Shown piece after piece: positions 1 to 6,523 of a stretch of 10,860 bases of DNA. Location of the stretch: the NCBI GenBank assembly GCA_003536295.1, contig DPZQ01000096.1, positions 1-10,860 on the forward strand, in the 5' to 3' direction. The notes beneath the pieces are model-generated. The model was not told the DNA's origin. It was given only the letters and a program-made list of their open reading frames with translations, and made no database searches. The first letter of the stretch is position 1; the number at the start of each line of letters is the position of its first letter. The position numbers were made by a program, and so were the translations under genes. The stretch comes from Rhodobacter sp. Its GTDB lineage: Bacteria; Pseudomonadota; Alphaproteobacteria; Rhodobacterales; Rhodobacteraceae.

Positions 1-926
1 CTAGCACGGTTGGTTTGGCGCGTGCCAATATCCATCGACGCCAGACCCAAAAATGGTGCTTCGCGCACGCCGGCGGACGAATTTCCAATCATTACACTGG
101 CATTTTTCATCAATTCCGAAAAATGCGCAAACCGCATCGAAGGGATCAATCGAAATTGCTTAGGATCTAGCCTGTTGATAACATCAAATATCTGATCTGA
201 GCCCGGGTCATTGTTGGGTGCTATCAACACGAATGGGCGGTTTGACGCTTGCAAACTGCCGAACAAAGCCTTCGCCTGCTTGCCCATTGAGGTCACTTCT
301 GAGGTGACGGGGTGGAAAATACAAATCCCATAGTCCTGAAAGGCAATATCGTAATAGGCCTTTACCTCATCAATATGGACCCCCGAGGGGCCAGCGTGAA
401 AGTCAAGCTCGGGTGAGCCTATCACATGCACGCTTTCAAACGGTTCGCCCAAAACCTGCACCCGTTTTGCCGCTCCCTCGGACGAGACAAAATGCGTCGC
501 GGAAAGCTTAGTGTTACAATGCCGGAAGATTTCATCAATCGTGCCTGATACCTCACCACCTTCGATATGAGCAGAGCGAATGTAATTGGTTGCACAAACC
601 AGCGCGCAGGCCAAAGCCTCGATCCGATCACCATGTACAACGACCAGATCAGGCTTGGTGTCTTTAACAAATTCTGAAAAACCCATGACGGTCTTTGCCA
701 AAATTATATCCTGGCCGTCCGCTGGACCTTGATTCAAAAACTCAGCAACTTTAACGCCCTGAGTGCGGTGCACCTCGATTTTTGTCAGGCCATATTTTTC
801 GATCATATGCATGCCCGTGACAAAAAATGACACGTCAAAGCCCGCATCGCGCGCCGCAAGGGCCAAGGGTTCTAACTTGCCGAAATCGGCACGCGTGCCA
901 GTGACGAATAATAAAGATTTACCCAA
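1..926 (-). CDS. neuC: UDP-N-acetylglucosamine 2-epimerase (hydrolysing), NeuC/LegG family, C-terminus cut by window edge
   Basis: NeuC-family enzymes hydrolyse and epimerise a UDP-HexNAc (UDP-GlcNAc to ManNAc plus UDP) in the cytoplasm, supplying the substrate of NeuB. About 308 codons are visible with no stop. Reading from 926, the N-terminus carries VTGTRADFGK (residues 8-17), then HGDR (98-101), HIEGGEVSGTIDE (120-132) followed by RH, and GNSSAGVREAP (281-291), all hallmarks of this GT-B-fold family. Family members run to about 370-390 residues, so roughly the last 60-80 are missing. No ATG fits: the frame opens straight after the neuB stop, and TTG at 926-924 is the first usable start. 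It gives the expected MGKSLLFVTGTRADFG beginning and has a GGGGAAA ribosome site upstream. neuB lies 24 bases upstream on the same strand, so the two are probably co-transcribed. The related LegG (UDP-bacillosamine derivative hydrolase) cannot be excluded. Confidence 0.9.
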   Translation of the reverse strand, partial: MGKSLLFVTGTRADFGKLEPLALAARDAGFDVSFFVTGMHMIEKYGLTKIEVHRTQGVKVAEFLNQGPADGQDIILAKTVMGFSEFVKDTKPDLVVVHGDRIEALACALVCATNYIRSAHIEGGEVSGTIDEIFRHCNTKLSATHFVSSEGAAKRVQVLGEPFESVHVIGSPELDFHAGPSGVHIDEVKAYYDIAFQDYGICIFHPVTSEVTSMGKQAKALFGSLQASNRPFVLIAPNNDPGSDQIFDVINRLDPKQFRLIPSMRFAHFSELMKNASVMIGNSSAGVREAPFLGLASMDIGTRQTNRA

Positions 927-933
927 GGCTACA

Positions 934-940
934 TTTCCCC
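934..940 (-). promoter_or_regulatory. Ribosome binding site deciding the neuC TTG start
   Basis: On the minus strand GGGGAAA lies 7 bases before TTG at 926-924. The only nearby ATGs (951 and 935) are out of frame or run straight into a stop, so this site supports TTG initiation. Confidence 0.55.
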
Positions 941-950
941 GCTTGGCCCA

Positions 951-1979
951 TCAGGCTAGATCAGACCATTTAAGCTGCTTATTGCGGCTGACTGCACGTA
1001 TCAGGCGCTTGCCCAACAGCTTATCAAAATCATAGCCTGCAATCTCACCCGAACCAGGTCTACGGGCCCAAATATCAGCCTCAGTGATCACATGATCAAG
1101 GGGCAAGTCTCGATCCGCCACGACCGACGCACGCGCAAAACGGTAAACAGGTTCTTCGGCCGCGGTGCGCTGTTTTGGGTTCATCAGGGCCACATGAATT
1201 TCCTTTGATCGGTCGATCAAAAAGCGCAACTCAGCGGGGTCCATCGAGTTTATAATATCAGGGCCCACACGGTAGCGACTGTCAGTGTAGTGACGCTCAA
1301 GGATCACCGCACCCAACGCAACCGACGCCAACGCCATTTCAGGCCCAATGGAATGGTCAGAAAAGCCCACAAGTGCCTTTGGAAAAGCTTTTTTTAACTC
1401 TGTCACGCCTTGAAGCGACACAATCTCGGGCGGTGAGGGATAAAGATTAGTGCATTCCAAAAGCGCATAATCAACCCCCGACGCATCCAAGATCGCAACC
1501 GAGGCTTTGATCGTTTCAATGCTCTGCATACCTGTTGACAAAATAATGGGTTTACCAAAGCGCGCAATATGGCGGATGAGTGGCAGATTGTCAGCTTCGC
1601 CCGACCCAATTTTAAAGGCAGGCACCCCAATTTCATTCAAAAAATCTGCAGCAGCTCTAGAAAAAGGGGTTGAGAGATAAATTATCCCCAAGCTTTGCGT
1701 ATACAGCATCAGCTCAACCTCATCATCGCGCGACAGGGCGCAGCGGGCCATTACCTCCCAGATCGAAACATCCGCATTGGGTGGAAAAATTTCTTTCGCC
1801 TCGTCGGTCATTTCATCTTCAATGAAATGGGTTTGATGTTTGATACATTCACAACCCGCCCCGTGCGCTAGGCGCACCATCTCTTTTGCAACGGCCAAAT
1901 CGCCGCCATGGTTAATGCCAATTTCAGCAATTACCAAAGGCGGCAAGTTAGGGGCGATTTCACGGTGCGCAATCTTCAT
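951..1979 (-). CDS. neuB: N-acetylneuraminate (sialic acid) synthase, NeuB family
   Basis: NeuB condenses phosphoenolpyruvate with ManNAc (or a bacillosamine-derived HexNAc in legionaminate pathways) to give a nine-carbon nonulosonic acid. The 342-residue protein has both expected domains. The TIM barrel contains AEIGINHGGD (18-27), KHQTHFIEDEM (47-57), STPFSRAA, FKIGSGE, GKPIILSTGM and the ERHYTD...GPDI segment. The C-terminal antifreeze-like (SAF) domain contains ASVVADRD and the RRPGSGE loop, whose Arg reaches the partner subunit's active site in characterised dimers. From memory, the match to Neisseria meningitidis NeuB runs nearly the whole length; Campylobacter NeuB/LegI paralogues share most of the same motifs, so Neu5Ac versus legionaminate is open. 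An in-frame GTG at 2006 would add nine residues, but ATG at 1979 is preferred because AAAGG sits just upstream and the start matches family length. Confidence 0.93.
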   Translation of the reverse strand: MKIAHREIAPNLPPLVIAEIGINHGGDLAVAKEMVRLAHGAGCECIKHQTHFIEDEMTDEAKEIFPPNADVSIWEVMARCALSRDDEVELMLYTQSLGIIYLSTPFSRAAADFLNEIGVPAFKIGSGEADNLPLIRHIARFGKPIILSTGMQSIETIKASVAILDASGVDYALLECTNLYPSPPEIVSLQGVTELKKAFPKALVGFSDHSIGPEMALASVALGAVILERHYTDSRYRVGPDIINSMDPAELRFLIDRSKEIHVALMNPKQRTAAEEPVYRFARASVVADRDLPLDHVITEADIWARRPGSGEIAGYDFDKLLGKRLIRAVSRNKQLKWSDLA

Positions 1980-2049
1980 GTTCGAACCTTTGGGCAAATA
2001 GCGCACAAGCGCCGCGTTTTTGTTAATTAATAATGTTTGTCACAAGCCC

Positions 2050-2079
2050 TTGGCATCCGCAATCTCTTCGGATTATTCT
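2050..2079 (+). promoter_or_regulatory. Candidate sigma-70-type promoter for the K+ channel gene
   Basis: TTGGCA (2050-2055, 5 of 6 to consensus) and TATTCT (2074-2079, 4 of 6) are 18 bases apart in the 182-base divergent gap between neuB and the channel gene. It would give a leader of about 75 bases. This is a by-eye match only. No convincing minus-strand promoter for neuBC was seen; the AT-rich stretch at 2019-2037 is the likeliest area. Confidence 0.3.
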
Positions 2080-2161
2080 AGCCCAAAATTACGCCTATCG
2101 GCTGAGCATCGCCGACAACCTGCCAAAGTGGCCCTGCACGTCAATTTTCTAAGGTTATAAG

Positions 2162-3076
2162 ATGAGCTATAAATCAATACAAAAACGCACGTTAGAGATT
2201 TTGGATCAAAGCCAAGATGGCGACGCTATCAGCAAAATTTGTGATTTTGTCATTATTGCCTTTGTGATGTTAAATATTATCGGCGTGATTTTGGAAACAA
2301 TGTCAGATTTTGAAGCTCGCTATCATCTTGAGTTTTACATTTTTGAAACGTTTAGCATCGCGTTTTTTACCATCGAATATTTCACACGCCTTTGGGCAGC
2401 GGGCGCAATGATCGATGGGGAAAGCTGGCGCGGTCGTGTGCGTTATATCTTTAGCTTTAACGGATTAGTGGATTTGGCCGCTACAGCACCTTTTTATCTG
2501 CAAATTCTGATGCCTGGTCTTGATCTGAGGGTCTTGCGAATTTTACGGCTCGTTAGGGTTTTTAAGCTCTCTCATTACTCAACCGCTATCGAAGATTTAT
2601 TTTCTGCCGTCTACCAAGAACGCAAAGCGTTTATTGCGGCTATTTATCTCTTGTTGATTGCGGTGATTTTAACCTCAAGCTTAATGTATTTTGCCGAAAC
2701 CACTCACCAGCCTGACAAATTCGGCTCAATTCCGGATGCAATCTATTGGTCTTTGATCACGTTGACCACGGTTGGCTATGGTGATGTCAGCCCCGTAACT
2801 GGGGTAGGGAAAATAATTGCTGTAAGTACCGCCTTTATGGGCGTTTGCGTCGTGGCCTTGCTCACTGGTATTGTAGCCAGCGCCTTTGCCAATCAAATTA
2901 CGCGGCGCAAGGTGATTTTTGAATCGCAATTGCGCGAAGCGCTGAAAGACGGCACTATTGACGAAGATGAACAGATCTCGCTTGAAAATCTGCGTGTGGC
3001 TTTCAATCTTTCAGAAGAGCAAGTGGCCGAGTTTTATTTACAAGCGCAAAAAGAACAGCGCCAAAAAAAGCCTTAG
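2162..3076 (+). CDS. Six-transmembrane voltage-gated-type potassium channel (Kv/KvAP-like)
   Basis: A 304-residue inner-membrane ion channel subunit expected to form K+-selective tetramers. Six hydrophobic helices are visible: S1 around 25-46, S2 around 60-79, S3 around 98-118, S4 around 122-140, S5 around 157-178 and S6 around 215-243. S4 has a textbook voltage-sensor pattern, basic residues at every third position: R123, R126, R129, R132 and K135. The pore loop carries the selectivity filter TVGYGD (203-208). After S6 comes a charged helical tail of about 55 residues with an acidic DGTIDEDE patch, shorter than a TrkA/RCK domain and without a cyclic-nucleotide-binding domain. The ATG is preceded by AAGG at 2151-2154. 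The stop overlaps that of trkH on the other strand, pairing a likely K+ conductance with a K+ uptake system. The family is clear; the physiological role (efflux, membrane potential control) is inferred. Confidence 0.93.
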   Translation: MSYKSIQKRTLEILDQSQDGDAISKICDFVIIAFVMLNIIGVILETMSDFEARYHLEFYIFETFSIAFFTIEYFTRLWAAGAMIDGESWRGRVRYIFSFNGLVDLAATAPFYLQILMPGLDLRVLRILRLVRVFKLSHYSTAIEDLFSAVYQERKAFIAAIYLLLIAVILTSSLMYFAETTHQPDKFGSIPDAIYWSLITLTTVGYGDVSPVTGVGKIIAVSTAFMGVCVVALLTGIVASAFANQITRRKVIFESQLREALKDGTIDEDEQISLENLRVAFNLSEEQVAEFYLQAQKEQRQKKP

Positions 3077-4494
3077 GCGTGCAATTCACGCCAAAAGGTG
3101 GCCGTTAACAACACGTAAATAGTCACTATTTCAAGGCGACCCAAATACATCGCAGCGCAAAGAACGGTTTTTACAAAATCACTCAGCTCCGCAAAATTGC
3201 CCGAAGGGCCGATGATAGGCCCAATACCGGGCCCCACATTGGCAAGGGCAGTCAAAGCCCCGCTGGTGGCCGTTTGAAAATCTAAGCCGTCAAGTGTTAA
3301 TAAAAGTGCAATTGCCCCAAAACTAATCAAAAACACCGTGAAAAAACCAATCACCCCCGAAACAACGCTGGGATCAATTATTGCGCCTTCATAGCGAATT
3401 TTAGTTACAGAGTGCGGGCTATAAAGTCCTTTAAGTTGGTTCCGCAAGGCATGAAAAAAGATGATCCAACGCATGGTCTTAACACCGCCCGAAGTTGAGC
3501 CCGTGCAGCCCCCAACTGCCGTGAGCACGAAAAAAGCCACAACTGCAAAGGGGCCCCATGCAACATAGTCGCTGGTATTGTAGCCCGTAGTTGTCACAAT
3601 AGATACCACGTTAAAGGCCGCAAGCCGAAGCGCATCAAACACGGCGTAATCACCCGTAGAAATAAGCCAAACAGTCGTCAAAAAAATTACTATGGCAAAG
3701 CTAAACAAAAGCGTGGCTACCTGTTCGCTTTTAAAGGTACCTCGACTGAAAATACGAATGTAATAGACAAAAGGCAAAGCACCCAAAATCATAAAACCCG
3801 TGCAGGCCCATTGCAGAAATGCACTTTGAAAGTACCCAAAGGAAGCGTCGTAATTCGAAAAACCCCCCGTCGCCACTGTGGTCATGGCATGGATGGCAGC
3901 GTCAAAGAAATTCATCCCCCCAATCAGATAGATCAAGAAGCACAGAAAAATCAAAACTGCATAAATAATCAACGTAGCTGATGCAAATTTTGTGGCTGAA
4001 GTAAGCTCTTTTTCATCCTTATCGGAACTTTCCGTGCGAAAAAGCTGCATTCCTCCTACTTTCAAAATCGGCAAAAGCGCTATGCCCGTCACAATGAACC
4101 CAACGCCGCCAATGCTTTGCAACATAGCGCGCCAAATCAAAATGCCACGCGGTGTTTTATCTAGACCTGAAATTATGGTCGACCCAGTAGTTGTGACCCC
4201 TGACATTGCTTCAAACATTGCGTCAACCGCGCTAAATCCAAAAATATAAAAAGGAACAGCCCCCACAAAAGCGGCCGTCAGCCATACCGAAGTAGTCAAA
4301 ATAAATGTATGAAGCCGTGACACCTGCCGCAAGGTTGAGGCAGTGGCCATCGCCAGCAAAAGCCCCAAAAGCCCCACCAACATGGCCGATTCCAAAAAAA
4401 TCGACCCTGTACGGGGAAAGATAAACGCCACCAAAGCCATAAGGGCGGCAAAAAACATCATCACCAGGCCGTTGACATAAATCACAAAGCTCAT
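3073..4494 (-). CDS. trkH: Trk-type potassium uptake protein TrkH
   Basis: A 473-residue polytopic inner-membrane protein of the TrkH/TrkG/KtrB superfamily, which takes up K+ through a single-subunit pore built from four pseudo-repeats. The four filter loops can be picked out: TTTGS (101-105), ATGGF (208-212), TTTGY (301-305) and NVGPGIG (419-425). Near the C-terminus MYLGRLEI (449-456) is a further family hallmark. Length is normal for TrkH. The cytoplasmic NAD-binding partner TrkA is not in this window. ATG at 4494 is the only reasonable start; AAAGG is about 12 bases upstream, longer spacing than usual. The gene diverges from the amino-sugar operon at 4674 across a 179-base gap that holds an inverted repeat, and converges with the K+ channel gene, overlapping stop codons. 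Assignment is secure; whether it is H+- or Na+-coupled cannot be told. Confidence 0.95.
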   Translation of the reverse strand: MSFVIYVNGLVMMFFAALMALVAFIFPRTGSIFLESAMLVGLLGLLLAMATASTLRQVSRLHTFILTTSVWLTAAFVGAVPFYIFGFSAVDAMFEAMSGVTTTGSTIISGLDKTPRGILIWRAMLQSIGGVGFIVTGIALLPILKVGGMQLFRTESSDKDEKELTSATKFASATLIIYAVLIFLCFLIYLIGGMNFFDAAIHAMTTVATGGFSNYDASFGYFQSAFLQWACTGFMILGALPFVYYIRIFSRGTFKSEQVATLLFSFAIVIFLTTVWLISTGDYAVFDALRLAAFNVVSIVTTTGYNTSDYVAWGPFAVVAFFVLTAVGGCTGSTSGGVKTMRWIIFFHALRNQLKGLYSPHSVTKIRYEGAIIDPSVVSGVIGFFTVFLISFGAIALLLTLDGLDFQTATSGALTALANVGPGIGPIIGPSGNFAELSDFVKTVLCAAMYLGRLEIVTIYVLLTATFWRELHA

Positions 4495-4521
4495 AGCCGC
4501 ATTCGCCTTTGGGTCTTAGGG

Positions 4522-4554
4522 CCAAACGTTATGCCAAAGGCCCCCCACGTTTGG
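4522..4554. repeat. Inverted repeat in the trkH / kdnA-like divergent gap
   Basis: CCAAACGT (4522-4529) and ACGTTTGG (4547-4554) are perfect 8-base inverted arms separated by 17 bases. A second pair, CCTTTGG (4506-4512) and CCAAAGG (4534-4540), interleaves with the first. The position, between divergently transcribed trkH and the aminotransferase operon, would suit an operator, but an RNA hairpin in the trkH leader is an equal reading. No regulator can be named. Confidence 0.4.
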
Positions 4555-4616
4555 ACTATCTAAACCAAATACCCTCAAAATCAAAGCAGCCAATTGCACA
4601 AAGCTGTTCGCTTTCC

Positions 4617-4645
4617 TTGCAGCCTATGCGCTGATCCATTACTAA
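4617..4645 (+). promoter_or_regulatory. Weak candidate promoter of the aminotransferase operon
   Basis: TTGCAG (4617-4622) and TACTAA (4640-4645) have ideal 17-base spacing and would give a leader of about 22 bases, but each box matches the sigma-70 consensus at only 3 of 6 positions. It is listed because the operon needs a promoter in this gap and no better match was seen. Confidence 0.2.
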
Positions 4646-4673
4646 ATCCTAAACAACAGCCAAAGGGTTAAAG

Positions 4674-5816
4674 ATGCCTGGATATGAAGTTATAGGTAAA
4701 GAAGAACAACAAGCCGTTTGGGAGCTGTTCGAAGAGGGTGGCGTTTTGTTTGCCCATGGCTTTCAAGCACGGCGTAAACGGTTTCACGTGCGGGAATTTG
4801 AAGCCCAATTAGCGCAGCATTTTGGCGCTGATGACGCGCTTTGCCTTTCATCGGGTACAGCGGCCGTAAAAGTAGCACTAAAGGCCATGAATATTGGCCC
4901 TGGAGATGAGGTTATCACACAATGTTTTAACTTTATCGCGACCTTAGAAGCCATCGTCGATTGCGGTGCCCTGCCTGTGATTGCGGGGTCCGATCGGTCA
5001 TTGAATATGGACCCCGACCAGATTGAGGCGCTCATCACGCCCCGTACCAAGGCCATCATGCCCGTGCATATGTTAGGCGTGAGTGCCGATATGGATCGTA
5101 TTTTGGCGATCGCCGCCGCCCATAAACTTTATGTGATCGAAGATGCCTGCGAAGCCGTGGGTGGGCTTTACAATGGCCGCGCCCTCGGCACTCTGGGCGA
5201 TATGGGCGTTTATAGTTTCGACTTTGGCAAAACCATCACAACAGGCGAAGGCGGTTTGATCCTTACTTCAAACCCCCACTTGGCCGAACGCGCACGCCAA
5301 TATCATGACCATGGCCATCGCAACCTGCCCAATGTGCCACGTGGATTAGATACGGCGGGCCTGATCGGCTTTAACTACCGAATGGGTGAAATGAATGCGG
5401 TTGTGGGCAAGGTCCAGCTGGGCAAGCTTGCCACAATCATCACCCAAACCAAAGTGCGGTACCTTGCGCTTGATGCGGGCATTTCGTCAAATATGCTGCT
5501 AAAGCGGATGATCCCTGCCAAGGCAGAACCTGCATATGATACATTCATCTTTGAAGTTGAAAATGTCGTCTTACGCGAGGCCTTGATTGCGCGGTTAAAT
5601 GAGTTGGGCTTTGGCACTAAAAATCTGCCAGATGCGATGAATTGGCACTGCTCGGTCTATTGGGACCATATGGGTTTTGATACCAGAACCGAAGCCGCCC
5701 TTGACACGCAAGCGCTATTGCTGCGCCAAATCGCCATCCCGATTGTGCTAGGAAAATCGGTCAAAGACTATGCTGATTTGGCAGCAGCTTGTGAGGAGCT
5801 GACACGTCAATGTTGA
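4674..5816 (+). CDS. kdnA: DegT/DnrJ/EryC1/StrS-family PLP aminotransferase, KdnA-like (8-amino-Kdo aminotransferase)
   Basis: A 380-residue sugar aminotransferase of the DegT/AHBA-synthase family. Visible PLP-site features are SSGTAA (59-64, phosphate binding), EDACEAVGG (156-164, Asp157 facing the pyridine nitrogen) and K186 in YSFDFGKTITTGEGG, the Schiff-base lysine. From memory, the start MPGYE..G.EE, the block ALITPRTKAI, EDAC.A.GG, the KTIT.GEGG segment and the unusual DHGH motif after the PLP lysine match Shewanella KdnA, which transaminates C8-oxidised Kdo to make Kdo8N, better than nucleotide-sugar aminotransferases such as PseC, LegC or ArnB. ATG at 4674 follows AAAGGG with good spacing. 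It is the first gene of a four-gene overlapping operon; its last bases overlap the CMP-synthetase start. Co-operonic alcohol oxidase and Kdo transferase genes fit this role. PLP aminotransferase is near certain; the Kdo8N substrate is inferred. Confidence 0.85.
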   Translation: MPGYEVIGKEEQQAVWELFEEGGVLFAHGFQARRKRFHVREFEAQLAQHFGADDALCLSSGTAAVKVALKAMNIGPGDEVITQCFNFIATLEAIVDCGALPVIAGSDRSLNMDPDQIEALITPRTKAIMPVHMLGVSADMDRILAIAAAHKLYVIEDACEAVGGLYNGRALGTLGDMGVYSFDFGKTITTGEGGLILTSNPHLAERARQYHDHGHRNLPNVPRGLDTAGLIGFNYRMGEMNAVVGKVQLGKLATIITQTKVRYLALDAGISSNMLLKRMIPAKAEPAYDTFIFEVENVVLREALIARLNELGFGTKNLPDAMNWHCSVYWDHMGFDTRTEAALDTQALLLRQIAIPIVLGKSVKDYADLAAACEELTRQC

Positions 5817-6523
5817 TCATCGTGCCAGCAAGGGAGGGCTCAAAGGGCCTGCCTGGCAAGAATAGCCGTGACTTTTGTGGCCATGCGCTGATCGATTGGA
5901 GCCTAAGTGCCGCACTTTATCTGCAAGAGAAAATAGGCGGCGCATCCGTTCAAGTGACTACAGATTGCCCAATGATATTAGCCCTGGTCGCACGGAAGTA
6001 CGGCAACAAGATCACCGCGCGCAAACGGCCTGCGGTGCTTTCATCAGACACCGCCGCAATGGCTGATGTGGTTTTAGATGCAGCCGATTTTTCTGGTATG
6101 GGTAGGGTGGGGCGCTATGTGCTTTTGCAGCCCACCTCTCCTTTAAGGCTACTGTCAGATCTGGAAAATTTCGCCAAACATGCGACGATGATGGGGGCGC
6201 AGGTCTCTTGCACCAGACCCGTCGAAGACCCCCATGATCTGATTGACATCACAAATGGCAAACCGCTGGTCGCAGCCCAACCCACCACAAGGCGCCAAGA
6301 CCACAGTAGTTACTTGAGGTTTGTTGATGGTAGCCTTTATGCTGGTGATTTGACACAATTAGCCAAAACCCGCAGCTTTATGCCCACCCAAAAAACGGCT
6401 TTTGTGCCCTTAGACATTCCCCGCGCCATCGATATCGACACGGCACTTGATTGGCACATGGGTTTGGCCCTTTATGACTGGCTTATCAAGAAAGAGGTCC
6501 CGTTTGTCCGCCCCGCGCCCTGA
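5810..6523 (+). CDS. NeuA-family acylneuraminate/ulosonate cytidylyltransferase (CMP-sugar synthetase)
   Basis: This 237-residue cytoplasmic enzyme is expected to couple CTP to a 3-deoxy-2-ulosonic acid, giving a CMP-activated sugar. The N-terminal loop PAREGSKGLPGKN (6-18) is the CTP-binding signature in its NeuA form, not the KdsB form. LLQPTSPLR (105-113) and the metal-binding pair D208/D210 in IDIDT are also present, the latter at nearly the same positions as in meningococcal CMP-Neu5Ac synthetase. The sugar-pocket segment after RRQD (161-164) reads DGSLY (173-177), where typical NeuA enzymes have NGxIY, hinting at a changed substrate. ATG at 5810 overlaps the aminotransferase stop by 7 bases, with GAGGAG about 11 bases upstream; the 3' end overlaps the oxidoreductase start by 20. 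It could activate Kdo8N made by its operon or the neuBC product from the divergent locus; sequence alone does not decide. Confidence 0.88.
   Translation: MLIIVPAREGSKGLPGKNSRDFCGHALIDWSLSAALYLQEKIGGASVQVTTDCPMILALVARKYGNKITARKRPAVLSSDTAAMADVVLDAADFSGMGRVGRYVLLQPTSPLRLLSDLENFAKHATMMGAQVSCTRPVEDPHDLIDITNGKPLVAAQPTTRRQDHSSYLRFVDGSLYAGDLTQLAKTRSFMPTQKTAFVPLDIPRAIDIDTALDWHMGLALYDWLIKKEVPFVRPAP
6491..6497 (+). promoter_or_regulatory. Ribosome binding site deciding the GMC oxidoreductase TTG start
   Basis: AAAGAGG lies 6 bases before TTG at 6504-6506, inside the 3' end of the cytidylyltransferase gene. Starting here puts the FAD-binding strand within the first dozen residues, as usual for the family, whereas the upstream in-frame ATG at 6447 would add 19 residues of unrelated character. 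Confidence 0.55.

Noticed and set aside
763..1035. 90-residue plus-strand ORF across the neuB/neuC junction
   Set aside because: It lies opposite two well-conserved minus-strand genes, has no ribosome site or recognisable domain, and its composition is that of a shadow frame.
1977..2006. Longer neuB starting at GTG 2006
   Set aside because: The added nine residues have no ribosome site before them, while ATG at 1979 has AAAGG in place and matches the family's start.
4795..5816. Aminotransferase as a legionaminate/pseudaminate-type UDP-sugar aminotransferase completing neuBC
   Set aside because: Not fully excluded, but no UDP-sugar dehydratase or acetyltransferase partner is present, and the DHGH and MPGYE features plus waaA linkage favour the KdnA reading.
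6447..6503. Upstream ATG for the GMC oxidoreductase
   Set aside because: It would add 19 residues encoded wholly within the cytidylyltransferase C-terminus before the FAD-binding strand; TTG at 6504 has a proper ribosome site.
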